Made by a program: the position numbers and the translations under genes. DNA of 10,790 nucleotides. It comes from CADCWF01 sp903864575. GTDB lineage: Bacteria; Chloroflexota; Chloroflexia; Thermomicrobiales; UBA6265. The notes below the pieces were generated by a model, which saw only the letters and a program-made list of their open reading frames with translations, made no database searches and was not told the DNA's origin. This document shows, piece by piece, positions 1 to 7,618 of this stretch; within the stretch, counting starts at the first letter, position 1; the number at the start of each line of letters is the position of its first letter. The stretch lies in NCBI GenBank assembly GCA_040376155.1, contig JBEIRG010000115.1:1-10790 (forward strand), given 5' to 3'.

Positions 1-622
1 CGGCAATCGCGCCAGCAGCGTGCGCCTTCCGGATGATCTCAGCAGCCGGATTGATCGTTCCGAGGCTGTTCGAGACGTGGGGGAACGCGACGACCTTTGG
101 GCCGCGGGCAAGCAATCGATCCAGCGCATCGAGGTCGAGCAGGCCGTTATCCGTGATCGGAACGGCCTCGATCGTCGCGCCCTGCTGTTCCGCGATCAAC
201 TGCCACGGCACCAGGTTTGAATGGTGGTCCATCTCCGTCACGACAATCAGGTCGCCGGGCACGAGGTTCTTTCGCCCCCACGATTGCGCGACGAGGTTGA
301 TCCCCTCCGTCGTGTTTCGCACGAAGATGCAGGAGCGTGCGTGCTCCGCGTTTATGAAGTGAGCCGCCTGGTGGCGGGCCTGCTCGTAGAGCGCGGTCGC
401 CTTTTCGGACAGTTCATAGACCCCGCGGTGAATGTTCGCGTTCGACGTCCGGTAAAAGTCGGAAACCGCGTCAATCACGACGACGGGCTTCTGGGAACTG
501 GCGGCGCTGTCGAGAAACGCAAGCCGCTGGCCGCGCTCGTTGACGGTATCGAGGATCGGGAAATCCCGCTTGATCGCCTCGACATCGAGCGGAACCCGGG
601 AGATGGTCTGCGTGCTTGCCAT
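1..622 (-). CDS. sufS: Cysteine desulfurase SufS, N-terminal half (runs off left edge)
   Basis: The minus strand from an ATG at 622 reads 207 codons without a stop to the window edge, beginning MASTQTISRVPLDVEAIKRD. SufS is a PLP enzyme that takes sulfur from L-cysteine and supplies persulfide for Fe-S assembly in the cytosol. Visible family motifs are FPIL near residue 22, LDSAASSQKP, NANIHRGVYELS, NTTEGINLVA, EMDHHSNLVPWQ (the PLP-stacking His region) and HVSNSLGTINP. The PLP-binding lysine and the catalytic cysteine lie in the missing C-terminal half (family length about 410), so integrity cannot be judged. A GAGG sits 6 nt before the ATG (629-632). It is the last visible gene of the fur-sufCBDS operon, 73 bp after sufD. 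The group II (SufS) assignment comes from motifs plus context; an IscS/NifS origin is unlikely beside sufCBD. Confidence 0.95.
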   Translation of the reverse strand, partial: MASTQTISRVPLDVEAIKRDFPILDTVNERGQRLAFLDSAASSQKPVVVIDAVSDFYRTSNANIHRGVYELSEKATALYEQARHQAAHFINAEHARSCIFVRNTTEGINLVAQSWGRKNLVPGDLIVVTEMDHHSNLVPWQLIAEQQGATIEAVPITDNGLLDLDALDRLLARGPKVVAFPHVSNSLGTINPAAEIIRKAHAAGAIA

Positions 623-659
623 GGCGTGCCTCGGCGGAATCGGTGGCCCGAGGGAATGG

Positions 660-686
660 CGCGGCGCCGGTTGATCCGGCGCCGCG
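660..686. repeat. Perfect 11-bp inverted repeat in the sufD-sufS gap
   Basis: Arms 660-670 (CGCGGCGCCGG) and 676-686 (CCGGCGCCGCG) pair perfectly around a 5-nt loop. On the transcribed minus strand it starts 9 nt after the sufD stop and has no U-tract after it, so it does not look like a classical terminator. It may stabilise the upstream mRNA, mark a processing point, or reduce sufS expression relative to sufBCD. The structure is seen directly; the role is inferred. Confidence 0.7.
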
Positions 687-695
687 AAAACGTGA

Positions 696-2030
696 TCATA
701 TGCCAACCTTGCGGGCGATCGCGCCCTCGAGAAAGCCCTGAATCTCCTCGACCGGAATCCGGTCGATCACGGGCCGGAAGAATCCTTCGACGATCAGGTT
801 CTGTGCCTCCGATCGAGGCACTCCCCGCGCCTGCAGGTAGAAGAGATGCTCCTCCTCCACCTGTGAAATGGTTGCCCCGTGGGTGCAACGGACATCGTTG
901 GCCTTGATCTCGAGATTCGGGATCGAATCGGCGCGGGCTGTCCGGCTGAGGACCAGGTTTCGGTTCTGCTGGTAGGCATCCGTCTTCTGAGCGCCCTCGA
1001 AGACCTTGATCAGACCCGAGTACACTGAGCGGGCGGAGCCCTTCAAGGCGCCTTTGAACTCGAGATCGCTCGTGGCATAGGGCGATTCGTGCAACTGCCA
1101 CGTGTGGTGGTCGAAGAACTGGTCGCCATCTCCGAAATAGATTCCCAGCATTTCGGCAAGGCTGTTCTTGCCCCGCAAGTGTGCGCCGATGGAGTTCTTG
1201 CTGAACCTCGATCCGAGGGTGACCTGCAAGGAGTTCAACGTCGCATCTTCGGCGAGCACGGCGCGCTCGGTCATGAAGTTCCAGACGTTACGGCCCCAGT
1301 CCTGGACCTGTACGTAACGAAGCTTCGCATCCTTCGCAACGAACAATTCCACGACCGCGGACGTGAAGGTCTGTCCCTCGCGCTCCGGAGATGCATACGC
1401 GTCGACGACGAAGGCCTCCGCCCCCTCTTCAAGCACCGCAATGGTGTGCGTGAAGACAGAGGAGCCGCCTTCGGTCGCGACCACAAAATTCCGATACGGG
1501 AGGTACACCGAGTGGCCCGCCGGCACGAAGAGGAACATGCCGCCCTGCCACAGCGCCGCGTGAAGGGCTTCGAACTTCCCGAAGCTTGCCGGCACCGCAG
1601 TAGTCATGAAGTACTTCTCGATGAGGTCCCGATGGTCGCGGAACGCCGTATCGAGATCGCAGAAAACGATGCCCTCGGCTGCGAGTTCCCGATCGTGCTC
1701 GCTGCGCAGGATTGCGGCGTCCTGCTGGACGACCACGCCGGCATTCTTCTGCCCCGCCGAGACGGCGGTCGCGTCTCCAAGCACGGCATCGGCAACCGAG
1801 CCGTCGGTGGCGAACCTGAACGGCGCCAGCTTGTCGAACTTAAGCGCCCGGAAATCGGTCCGGCGCCACTCTTCGTCGGTGCGCTGCGGCCACGGGAGAG
1901 ACTCGAACTGGTCCCAGGCGGCAAGCCGCTTCTCCAGCAGCCAGGCAGGCTCCTGTTTGCGGCGGGACAACTCCTCGACAGCCTCGCGGGTGAACCCGGT
2001 CAGCGTCGCTTCACTCACTGATGCGCTCAT
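696..2030 (-). CDS. sufD: Fe-S cluster assembly scaffold subunit SufD
   Basis: A 444-residue SufB/SufD-family protein. SufD partners SufB and SufC in the SufBC2D complex on which Fe-S clusters are built; it is needed for iron acquisition and complex stability. The N-terminal helical region (about 1-140) precedes the right-handed beta-helix core (about 150-420), with the recognisable SufD segments VPAGHSVYLPYR, FFDHHTWQLHESPYATSDLE, KTDAYQQNRNLVLS and DVRCTHGATISQVEEEHLFYL (written as motifs). The His of CTHGAT (residue about 384) corresponds to the functionally important His360 of E. coli SufD. The ATG at 2030 is preceded by GAGGAG 7 nt upstream. Length and ends match the family. It lies 48 bp downstream of sufB. 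Confidence 0.96.
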   Translation of the reverse strand: MSASVSEATLTGFTREAVEELSRRKQEPAWLLEKRLAAWDQFESLPWPQRTDEEWRRTDFRALKFDKLAPFRFATDGSVADAVLGDATAVSAGQKNAGVVVQQDAAILRSEHDRELAAEGIVFCDLDTAFRDHRDLIEKYFMTTAVPASFGKFEALHAALWQGGMFLFVPAGHSVYLPYRNFVVATEGGSSVFTHTIAVLEEGAEAFVVDAYASPEREGQTFTSAVVELFVAKDAKLRYVQVQDWGRNVWNFMTERAVLAEDATLNSLQVTLGSRFSKNSIGAHLRGKNSLAEMLGIYFGDGDQFFDHHTWQLHESPYATSDLEFKGALKGSARSVYSGLIKVFEGAQKTDAYQQNRNLVLSRTARADSIPNLEIKANDVRCTHGATISQVEEEHLFYLQARGVPRSEAQNLIVEGFFRPVIDRIPVEEIQGFLEGAIARKVGI

Positions 2031-2047
2031 CGCACTCCTCGCGGTGA

Positions 2048-2076
2048 GACGCGGGGCGGCAGCGCCGCCCCCCGTC
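2048..2076. repeat. GC-rich stem-loop in the sufB-sufD gap
   Basis: Arms 2048-2060 and 2064-2076 pair at 12 of 13 positions (single C-C mismatch at 2052/2072) around a 3-nt loop. It begins 2 nt after the sufB stop on the transcribed strand and ends 17 nt before the sufD start. There is no following U-run. Likely an mRNA stability or processing element rather than a full terminator, since sufD must be expressed. Role inferred. Confidence 0.7.
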
Positions 2077-2078
2077 TG

Positions 2079-3479
2079 CTAGCCAACCGAACCTTCCATT
2101 TCAAGCTGGATCAACCGGTTGAGCTCGACCGCGTATTCCAGCGGGAGTTCCTTGGCGATCGGCTCGATGAAGCCGTTGACGATCATGCTCATCGCCTCGT
2201 CCTCGGTGAGGCCGCGGCTCTGAAGGTAAAAGATCTGCTCTTCCGCCACCTTCGAGACGGTCGCCTCGTGGCCGATCGAAACCTGCTCCTCCTCGATCTC
2301 GATGTACGGGTAGGTATCGGTCTTGCTCTCCTCGTCGAGGAGCAGGGCATCGCATACCACGTTGCTCTTGACGTGCTCGGCGCCCTTGTGAACCTTGACC
2401 AGACCCCGGTAAGAGGACCGGCCGTTGCCCTTCGAAATCGACTTGGAAATGATCTGCGACGAGGTGTTCGGCGCGACGTGCACCACCTTCCCGCCTGCAT
2501 CCTGGTGCTGGCCGTCGCTGGCGAAGGCGACAGAGAGGATTTCTCCTCGTGCGCCCTCCTCCATGAGCCAGACCGCCGGATACTTCATCGTGACCTTCGA
2601 GCCGAGGTTGCCGTCGACCCACTCCATGGTGGCGTTCCTGTAGGCAACTGCTCGCTTGGTCACAAGGTTGTAGACATTCTTCGACCAGTTCTGGATGGTC
2701 GTGTACCGGCAGCGCGCGCCTTCCTGAATGATGATCTCGACCACCGCCGAGTGAAGGCTGTTGGTCGTGTAGGTCGGCGCGGTGCACCCTTCGACGTAGT
2801 GCACGTAGCTGCCCGGAGCGCAGATGATGAGGGTGCGCTCGAATTGGCCCATGTTCTCCGCGTTGATGCGGAAGTAAGCCTGCAACGGAACCTCGATCTT
2901 CACGCCCTCAGGCACATAGATGAAGGAACCACCCGACCAGACCGCGGAGTTCAGCGCGGCGAACTTGTTGTCGTTCGCCGGGATCACGGTGCCGAAATAC
3001 TTCTTGACGAGGTCCGGGTGCTCGCGCAACCCGGAATCCATGTCGAGAAAGAGCACGCCCAGTTTCTCGAGGTCCTCACGCAGCGAGTGGTAAATCACCT
3101 CCGACTCGTACTGCGCGCCGACGCCTGCAAGGAACTTGCGCTCGGCCTCGGGGATGCCGAGCTTCTCGAACGTGTTCTTGATGTATTCCGGAACTTCGTC
3201 CCAGGTCTTGCCCTGCTTCTCGGAAGGCCGGATGTAATAGAAGATCTCGTCGAAGTCGATGCCGGAGAGGTCGGCTCCCCAATTCGGCATCGGGCGCTTG
3301 TAGAAGTGCTCGAGCGCCTTGAGCCGGTATTCCAGCATCCAGTCCGGCTCGTTCTTCATCCGGGAAATGCCTTCGACGACCTCCCGGCTCAGCCCGCGGC
3401 CGCTCTTGAACACGTAGTCCTCTTCATCGCGGAATCCATATTGGTAATCCCCGATGTCGACCTGCGCCTTGGCAACCAT
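2079..3479 (-). CDS. sufB: Fe-S cluster assembly scaffold SufB
   Basis: A 466-residue SufB. SufB is the scaffold that receives sulfur from SufS and, with SufD and the SufC ATPase, assembles the nascent cluster. Family blocks seen: FRDEEDYVFKSGRGLS near the N-terminus, VPEGVKIEVPLQAYFR, VHYVEGCTAP, IQNWSKNVYNLVTKRA, GNGRSSYRGLVKV and VVCDALLLDEES. By spacing, Cys376, His404 and Glu405 (in GHEAT) match E. coli Cys405, His433 and Glu434, the sulfur-entry and cluster-assembly residues; the preceding Glu432 position is Gly here. The open frame continues upstream to 4091 through sufC on another frame, but the true start is the ATG at 3479: a GAGGAG lies 8 nt before it and family homology begins there. 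It follows sufC after 50 bp. Confidence 0.97.
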   Translation of the reverse strand: MVAKAQVDIGDYQYGFRDEEDYVFKSGRGLSREVVEGISRMKNEPDWMLEYRLKALEHFYKRPMPNWGADLSGIDFDEIFYYIRPSEKQGKTWDEVPEYIKNTFEKLGIPEAERKFLAGVGAQYESEVIYHSLREDLEKLGVLFLDMDSGLREHPDLVKKYFGTVIPANDNKFAALNSAVWSGGSFIYVPEGVKIEVPLQAYFRINAENMGQFERTLIICAPGSYVHYVEGCTAPTYTTNSLHSAVVEIIIQEGARCRYTTIQNWSKNVYNLVTKRAVAYRNATMEWVDGNLGSKVTMKYPAVWLMEEGARGEILSVAFASDGQHQDAGGKVVHVAPNTSSQIISKSISKGNGRSSYRGLVKVHKGAEHVKSNVVCDALLLDEESKTDTYPYIEIEEEQVSIGHEATVSKVAEEQIFYLQSRGLTEDEAMSMIVNGFIEPIAKELPLEYAVELNRLIQLEMEGSVG

Positions 3480-3496
3480 GTCAGTGACTCCTCGCA

Positions 3497-3521
3497 CGCC
3501 GCGACAAACGGCGCGATCGCG
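3497..3521. repeat. Short inverted repeats in the sufC-sufB gap
   Basis: CGCCG (3497-3501) pairs with CGGCG (3509-3513), and an overlapping 10-bp perfect palindrome CGCGATCGCG occupies 3512-3521. Both are short enough to arise by chance in GC-rich DNA; they are noted because the other gaps of this operon also carry stems. Confidence 0.35.
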
Positions 3522-3529
3522 TTGACGTC

Positions 3530-4312
3530 CTAGGCCTCGACTTCGGCTCGCAGGGCCTCGTAGCCCACCGCCTCGAGCTCGCCAGCCAGTTCCGGGCCGC
3601 CGCTCTGGACGATCCGGCCATTCATCATGATGTGAACGAACTGCGGCTTGATGAAATTCAGCAGCCGCTGGTAGTGGGTGATGAGCAGGAAGCCCTTGTC
3701 CGGACCGTTCAGCGCGTTCACACCCTCCGAAACGACCTTGAGGGCATCGATGTCGAGACCGGAATCGGTCTCGTCCAGAACACACATCTTCGGCTCGAGA
3801 AGCGCCATCTGCAGGATTTCGGCGCGCTTCTTTTCGCCGCCGGAAAATCCCTCGTTGAGGTAGCGGGTGGCGAAGGAATCGTCCATCTTGAGGAGGGACA
3901 TCTTCTCCTTCATCAACCGGCGAAACTCGCGGGGCGTCATCGGCTGGACAGTGCTGTCCTCGGCGGCGCGAGCATTCCGCACGTTGGTGACAGCCATCCT
4001 GAGGAAGTTGGCCATCGACACCCCGGGAATGACGGTTGGGTACTGGAACGCGAGGAATAGCCCTTTCTGGGCGCGCTCCTCCGGGCTCCACTCGAGGATA
4101 TCCTCGCCGTAATAGCGGATCGACCCTTCGGTCACCTCATAGGACGGGTGGCCGGCGATAACGTACGCCAGCGTGCTCTTTCCCGAGCCATTGGGGCCCA
4201 TCAATGCATGGGTCTCACCCTCGTTGACCACCAGATTGACGCCCTTGAGGATTTCCTTGTCCTCGATGTTGGCGTGCAAATTCTCGATCTCGAACATCGG
4301 GGCCTTGCTCAT
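3530..4312 (-). CDS. sufC: Fe-S assembly ATPase SufC
   Basis: A 260-residue ABC-type ATPase. SufC binds SufB and SufD and drives conformational change during cluster assembly; it is cytosolic and not a transporter. Motifs: Walker A GPNGSGKST at 39-47, Q-loop Q90 in FLAFQYP, signature FSGGEKKR at 156-163, Walker B MCVLDETDSGLD with D180/E181, and H-loop H213 in LLITHYQRLL. The FQYP and ETDSGLD variants are typical of SufC. The chosen ATG at 4312 (MSKAPMFEIE) has GGAGGAG directly upstream (2 nt gap, slightly close); an in-frame ATG at 4336 would place the SD inside the gene, and Met6 is another possible start. It lies 79 bp after the Fur-family gene, same strand. Confidence 0.96.
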   Translation of the reverse strand: MSKAPMFEIENLHANIEDKEILKGVNLVVNEGETHALMGPNGSGKSTLAYVIAGHPSYEVTEGSIRYYGEDILEWSPEERAQKGLFLAFQYPTVIPGVSMANFLRMAVTNVRNARAAEDSTVQPMTPREFRRLMKEKMSLLKMDDSFATRYLNEGFSGGEKKRAEILQMALLEPKMCVLDETDSGLDIDALKVVSEGVNALNGPDKGFLLITHYQRLLNFIKPQFVHIMMNGRIVQSGGPELAGELEAVGYEALRAEVEA

Positions 4313-4360
4313 GACTCCTCCGAACTCCCTTTCCACGACACGCTCTCGATCCCGCCAGCA

Positions 4361-4380
4361 GGCGCGACGCTCGCCGCGCC
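4361..4380. repeat. 6-bp GC stem-loop in the regulator-sufC gap
   Basis: GGCGCG (4361-4366) and CGCGCC (4375-4380) form a perfect stem with an 8-nt loop, 12 nt beyond the regulator's stop on the transcribed strand. No U-run follows. Weak on its own because short GC stems are common in this base composition. Confidence 0.35.
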
Positions 4381-4391
4381 CGGAACTCCAG

Positions 4392-4787
4392 TCACATGCC
4401 GGCGCTTCGGCAGGCCGGGCACGTGCCGGCGAAGACCGTGTGATGACTCGTCACCAGGAACCCACTCTGCTCCTCCGCGACATGCCGGGCGATCAGGGCG
4501 ATCGGCACGTCGACGTCGAGCAACAGCCCGCACGTCAGGCAGTGGACGTGATCGTGCCGCTCGGTCCGCTTGTCGTAGCGGCTCGCCTCATCTGCGAACG
4601 TCAGTTCGGCGATAAGACCTCGCTCCGCAAGGAGATGCAACGTTCGGTACACCGTTCCGTACGCGATTTTCGGATCGACCCTCCGAACCCGCTCGAAGAT
4701 TTCCCCAGCGGTAAGGTGTCCGTCGCTCGAAAGAACGACATCCAGAACCTCCGTGCGCTGCACTGTGTTGCGAAACGTTCCCGTCAC
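4392..4787 (-). CDS. Fur-family metal-responsive transcriptional regulator, first gene of the suf operon
   Basis: A 131-residue Fur/PerR/Zur-family repressor. The N-terminal winged helix (about 1-75) shows QRTEVLDVVL, HLTAGEIFERV (H24 is a candidate sensing ligand) and the recognition-helix signature AYGTVYRTLHLLAERGLI. The C-terminal dimerisation domain has HDHVHC (H78, H80, H82), a structural zinc site C83-x2-C86 plus C123-x2-C126, and H115, spaced from C123 like E. coli Fur His125. The start is GTG at 4787, with AAGGA 6 nt upstream. Which metal or peroxide it senses cannot be read from sequence. Its place as first gene of the suf operon, with a Fur-box-like site at its promoter, suggests an iron- or oxidant-responsive autoregulator of Fe-S assembly, a job done by IscR/Fur in E. 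coli or SufR elsewhere. Confidence 0.92.
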   Translation of the reverse strand: MTGTFRNTVQRTEVLDVVLSSDGHLTAGEIFERVRRVDPKIAYGTVYRTLHLLAERGLIAELTFADEASRYDKRTERHDHVHCLTCGLLLDVDVPIALIARHVAEEQSGFLVTSHHTVFAGTCPACRSAGM

Positions 4788-4801
4788 GTCGATTCCTTAT
4801 T

Positions 4802-4820
4802 GCGAATGAGTCTCGTTAGC
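4802..4820. promoter_or_regulatory. Fur-box-like operator of the fur-suf operon
   Basis: A 9-1-9 imperfect palindrome, GCGAATGAGTCTCGTTAGC, with 7 of 9 positions paired. It matches 12 of 19 bases of the classical E. coli Fur box, including AATGA and the TC.TTA.C half. It sits between the predicted start of transcription (about 4822) and the SD (4794-4798), so a bound dimer would block transcription of the whole operon. The site is seen; which protein binds is inferred from the adjacent Fur-family gene. Confidence 0.55.
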
Positions 4821-4828
4821 GCACCCAA

Positions 4829-4858
4829 ATCATACTCGCCCCGTCGGGATTCCAGCAA
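4829..4858 (-). promoter_or_regulatory. Predicted promoter of the fur-sufCBDS operon
   Basis: On the minus strand TATGAT (4834-4829, 5 of 6 to the -10 consensus) lies 18 bp after TTGCTG (4858-4853, 3 of 6 to the -35). Transcription would begin near 4822, about 35 nt before the GTG. The weak -35 fits a regulated promoter. Confidence 0.45.
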
Positions 4859-4988
4859 GTCGGACGTGTTGTTACCGCGACCTACGACCACCCGGTAGGG
4901 TTTGACCAGAGCGTGATAGCATCGGCCAATCATCCGACTGTACTGGACCTTTGGCGCTCTTCGTCGCGCCGAACCGAGGTGAACGCGA

Positions 4989-7523
4989 ATGAGCGGGGAA
5001 TCGCGGCAGCAGGTGCTCGATCTGACGGTTCAGGCCTACTGGGCCGGGCGCTTCGATGAGGGACGTCAGGCCTGTGAATGGATCCTGAGCCACCCTGATC
5101 TCTCCGACCAGGATCGTGACCTGACGCGCCGTAACCAGGTGTTCTACTCCCGCTCGTTGAACCAACTCGCTCCGTCAACCCGGTTCGAGGATGTCTCGAT
5201 CGCGGTCGAACCCGGTTGGACCTGTTTCAACCCGTCCATTGCCTCGGCTGATGGCGAAGTTCGGATGATCGTCCGCTCGTCAAACTACCGGGTCGAAAAT
5301 GGCGAATATCTCACCGTCGATGGCGGTCCCGTCCGGACCCGAAACTACCTCGCGGAGTTGGGCGACGACCTCCGCATCACGTCAGTGCGTCCACTCGCGG
5401 ACTCCATCGCCGACGCGTCCCGCACCGAATTCCCCGTCCGCGGGTTCGAGGATTGCAGGCTTTTCAAATGGGGAATCGGCTGGTTTGCGTCAGCTACAGC
5501 CCGCGATCTTAACCCCGCGGGCATCTGCCAGCAGGTGCTGCTGCACGTCGGGGACGAAGGATTCGATGGACTCTGGCCGCTAAGCAATCCGGCTTCGGGG
5601 TATCACGAAAAGAATTGGATGCCAGTGGAGTTCAACGGCTCGCTGATGTTCATCTATTCCGTCTCCCCGTTGGCAGTCGTCCAGTTCGATCCGGTTTCGG
5701 AAGGCGTCAGCATTGCCGGTGAGTCGGAAGCGCCTGCTGCCCTCTCGGCGGCACGCGGCGGCTCTCAGCTTGTCCGCCTTGGCGACGGTTGGCTCTCGGT
5801 GATCCACGAGTCGATCACATTCGAAGATGGGACCCGGAGCTATCCTCACCGGTTTGTCTGGTTCAACGCGACGCTGAATCCGGTCTACTTTTCAGAACAA
5901 TTCCATTTCGAGCGTCACGGGATCGAATACTGCACGGGTCTCGCAGCCATCGACGGCCAACTGGTCGCAAGTTTCGGCTCGGATGATTCCTCCGCCCGGT
6001 TGGCGATCATGGATGAGCCGGAGGTCGTTGCCCTGCTCAGGCCGGCGATCGATCTCGAGACGTTCGATCTCGGTCCCCTGCTCGCTGCTGCGGCTGAGAT
6101 CGCCACCGATGCTGATGGCGACCAGGTCCCCGCGGACCAGCGACCTGCTGACTCCGAAGGTGATGCAGTCACCAGCGTCGTCGCCGCGGACCCGGCGGCC
6201 GATGTGTTGGAGGAACTCCCCACCGACACCGTGCCCACGTTCGCGACCTGGGCGCCCTCGCCGAGCGATGCGGGCCTGTTGGTCGCCCTCGCCGCTGAAC
6301 CCGGCGCGTCGTTCTCGGCCCCGGAACAGCCCAGCTCTGCTGTCGAGCCGGACTCAGTCGCGACCGGAGGACCACTCGGTCACGTCGATGGGCTGACACA
6401 TGGAAATCAGGCGGCTCGCGCCACCACGTATACCCCACTCCGGCGGCCGGTCCGCATCGTGTCCACCACAATCAGCGGAAACAGCAGAGATCACATCGGG
6501 GACGCGCTCAGGTCCATTGTCGACTGGGTCGATGCCTGCGTGCTGATCGACACCGGGATCACCGACGACACGATCGAAGTTGCGCGCCAAATCGCCGGCG
6601 ACAAGCTTCAGGTGCGGTCGTTCCCGTGGAATGACTCTTTCTCTGACGCCCGCAATTTCGCGCTGATTGCGGCCACCCAGACCGGCGCCGACTGGTCGGT
6701 GACGTTGGATACCGATGAACGGCTCTCTGTCGAGCCCGAGGTGCTTCGCACCTTCCTCGAAGAGACGGAAGCGGGCCTGATCCATTTGCGATACCAGGAT
6801 GGAAGCTACGGCAAGGAACGCTTCTTCCGACTCCCGGCGCGCGGCGGGTTCAGCGGCCCAACCCACGAGGCGTTCATGGGCGATGTCCTGGTGCTCGATG
6901 CGCCGTCGGGTCACTTCCGGGAGGAGCCGAAAACCGAGGAGGATTACCAGCGCAAGTTCGATCGGGACATTTCCATCCTCTCCCGGCACGTCGTCGATCA
7001 CCCGGACGATCCCCGTTGGCGGTATTACCTCGCAGATTCCCTCCAGAACGCCGGGAGGCTGCAAGAGGCGGTCGAGCAGTTCCAGGCATGCTGGGACCTC
7101 AATGGTTGGGATGAAGAATCTGCCTGGTCGATGTACCGGGCCGCAGAGTGCCAGATCGCGCTCGATGATCTCGACGCCGCGATCCAGGCCTGCGCAAATG
7201 GTCTGGTGCGCCATCCAGGGGTGGCGGAACTTCCATGGCTCGCTTCCTGGGCCTGCTTCCGCAAGGGCGAGATGCGTCGTGCCATCGCCTGGGCGAGAAT
7301 GTCCTGCGCGCTCGGCTCCGTTGAAGGCATCGGCGATTCCTTCCATCGGCTCGGGTTCACCAATCCTCGCGGCCGGTTCGAAGGACCCTACGACGTGCTT
7401 CGTTTCGCCCTTCGAGAGCTCGGCGAGGACGATGCCGCCGACGCTGCCGAATACCTCTTCGACGAGGCCCTTGCCATGCGCGGCTCAAGCCGCGAGCAGG
7501 AGCAGGAGTTGGAGACGAACTGA
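4989..7523 (+). CDS. Propeller (GH130-like) + GT2 glycosyltransferase + TPR multidomain protein
   Basis: An 844-residue, apparently soluble protein with no signal peptide or membrane segment. Residues about 60-370 resemble the five-bladed-propeller glycosidase/phosphorylase fold (GH130 and related GT108): FNPSI, RGFEDCRLF (153-159, compare EDPR of GH130), EKNWMPVEF, GGSQLV (257-262) and SYPHRFVWF. Residues about 372-482 are an Ala/Asp/Pro/Ser-rich acidic linker. A GT2-type domain follows: RIVSTTISGN, DTGITDDTIEVA (D521), FPWNDSFSDARNFAL (545 onward), the metal-binding D574-T-D576, and PTHEAF (H626/E627). From about 655 the tail is helical and TPR-like (YYLADSLQNAGRLQEAVEQF). The GT2-TPR arrangement resembles SunS-type protein glycosyltransferases; the acceptor is unknown. 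The start at 4989 has GAGGTG 7 nt upstream; a TTGACC (4902-4907) is a weak candidate -35. Domain calls are by motif only; the propeller may be a second glycosyltransferase, a phosphorylase or a binding module. Confidence 0.85.
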   Translation: MSGESRQQVLDLTVQAYWAGRFDEGRQACEWILSHPDLSDQDRDLTRRNQVFYSRSLNQLAPSTRFEDVSIAVEPGWTCFNPSIASADGEVRMIVRSSNYRVENGEYLTVDGGPVRTRNYLAELGDDLRITSVRPLADSIADASRTEFPVRGFEDCRLFKWGIGWFASATARDLNPAGICQQVLLHVGDEGFDGLWPLSNPASGYHEKNWMPVEFNGSLMFIYSVSPLAVVQFDPVSEGVSIAGESEAPAALSAARGGSQLVRLGDGWLSVIHESITFEDGTRSYPHRFVWFNATLNPVYFSEQFHFERHGIEYCTGLAAIDGQLVASFGSDDSSARLAIMDEPEVVALLRPAIDLETFDLGPLLAAAAEIATDADGDQVPADQRPADSEGDAVTSVVAADPAADVLEELPTDTVPTFATWAPSPSDAGLLVALAAEPGASFSAPEQPSSAVEPDSVATGGPLGHVDGLTHGNQAARATTYTPLRRPVRIVSTTISGNSRDHIGDALRSIVDWVDACVLIDTGITDDTIEVARQIAGDKLQVRSFPWNDSFSDARNFALIAATQTGADWSVTLDTDERLSVEPEVLRTFLEETEAGLIHLRYQDGSYGKERFFRLPARGGFSGPTHEAFMGDVLVLDAPSGHFREEPKTEEDYQRKFDRDISILSRHVVDHPDDPRWRYYLADSLQNAGRLQEAVEQFQACWDLNGWDEESAWSMYRAAECQIALDDLDAAIQACANGLVRHPGVAELPWLASWACFRKGEMRRAIAWARMSCALGSVEGIGDSFHRLGFTNPRGRFEGPYDVLRFALRELGEDDAADAAEYLFDEALAMRGSSREQEQELETN

Positions 7524-7568
7524 TACCCGCTTACGGAGAGGATCGGCGACAATCCACCTCATCGATTT

Positions 7569-7597
7569 CCCGCGCGGATTGCTCCGCGCGGGTTTCT
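7569..7597 (+). terminator. Rho-independent-type terminator or attenuator hairpin
   Basis: CCCGCGCGGA (7569-7578) and TCCGCGCGGG (7583-7592) form a perfect 10-bp stem with a TTGC loop, followed by TTTCT. It lies 45 nt after the glycosyltransferase stop and only 7 nt before the Shine-Dalgarno of the next gene, so it sits where a 5' leader would be. Confidence 0.75.
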
Positions 7598-7618
7598 CCG
7601 CAGCAAGGAGGCTGTGTC

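Noticed and set aside
2268..3533. 421-codon plus-strand open frame across sufB
   Set aside because: Antisense shadow of sufB in GC-rich DNA; product resembles no family.
3480..4091. In-frame N-terminal extension of sufB back through sufC
   Set aside because: It overlaps sufC in another frame, is full of low-complexity Arg/Pro, and SufB homology and a good SD both mark 3479.
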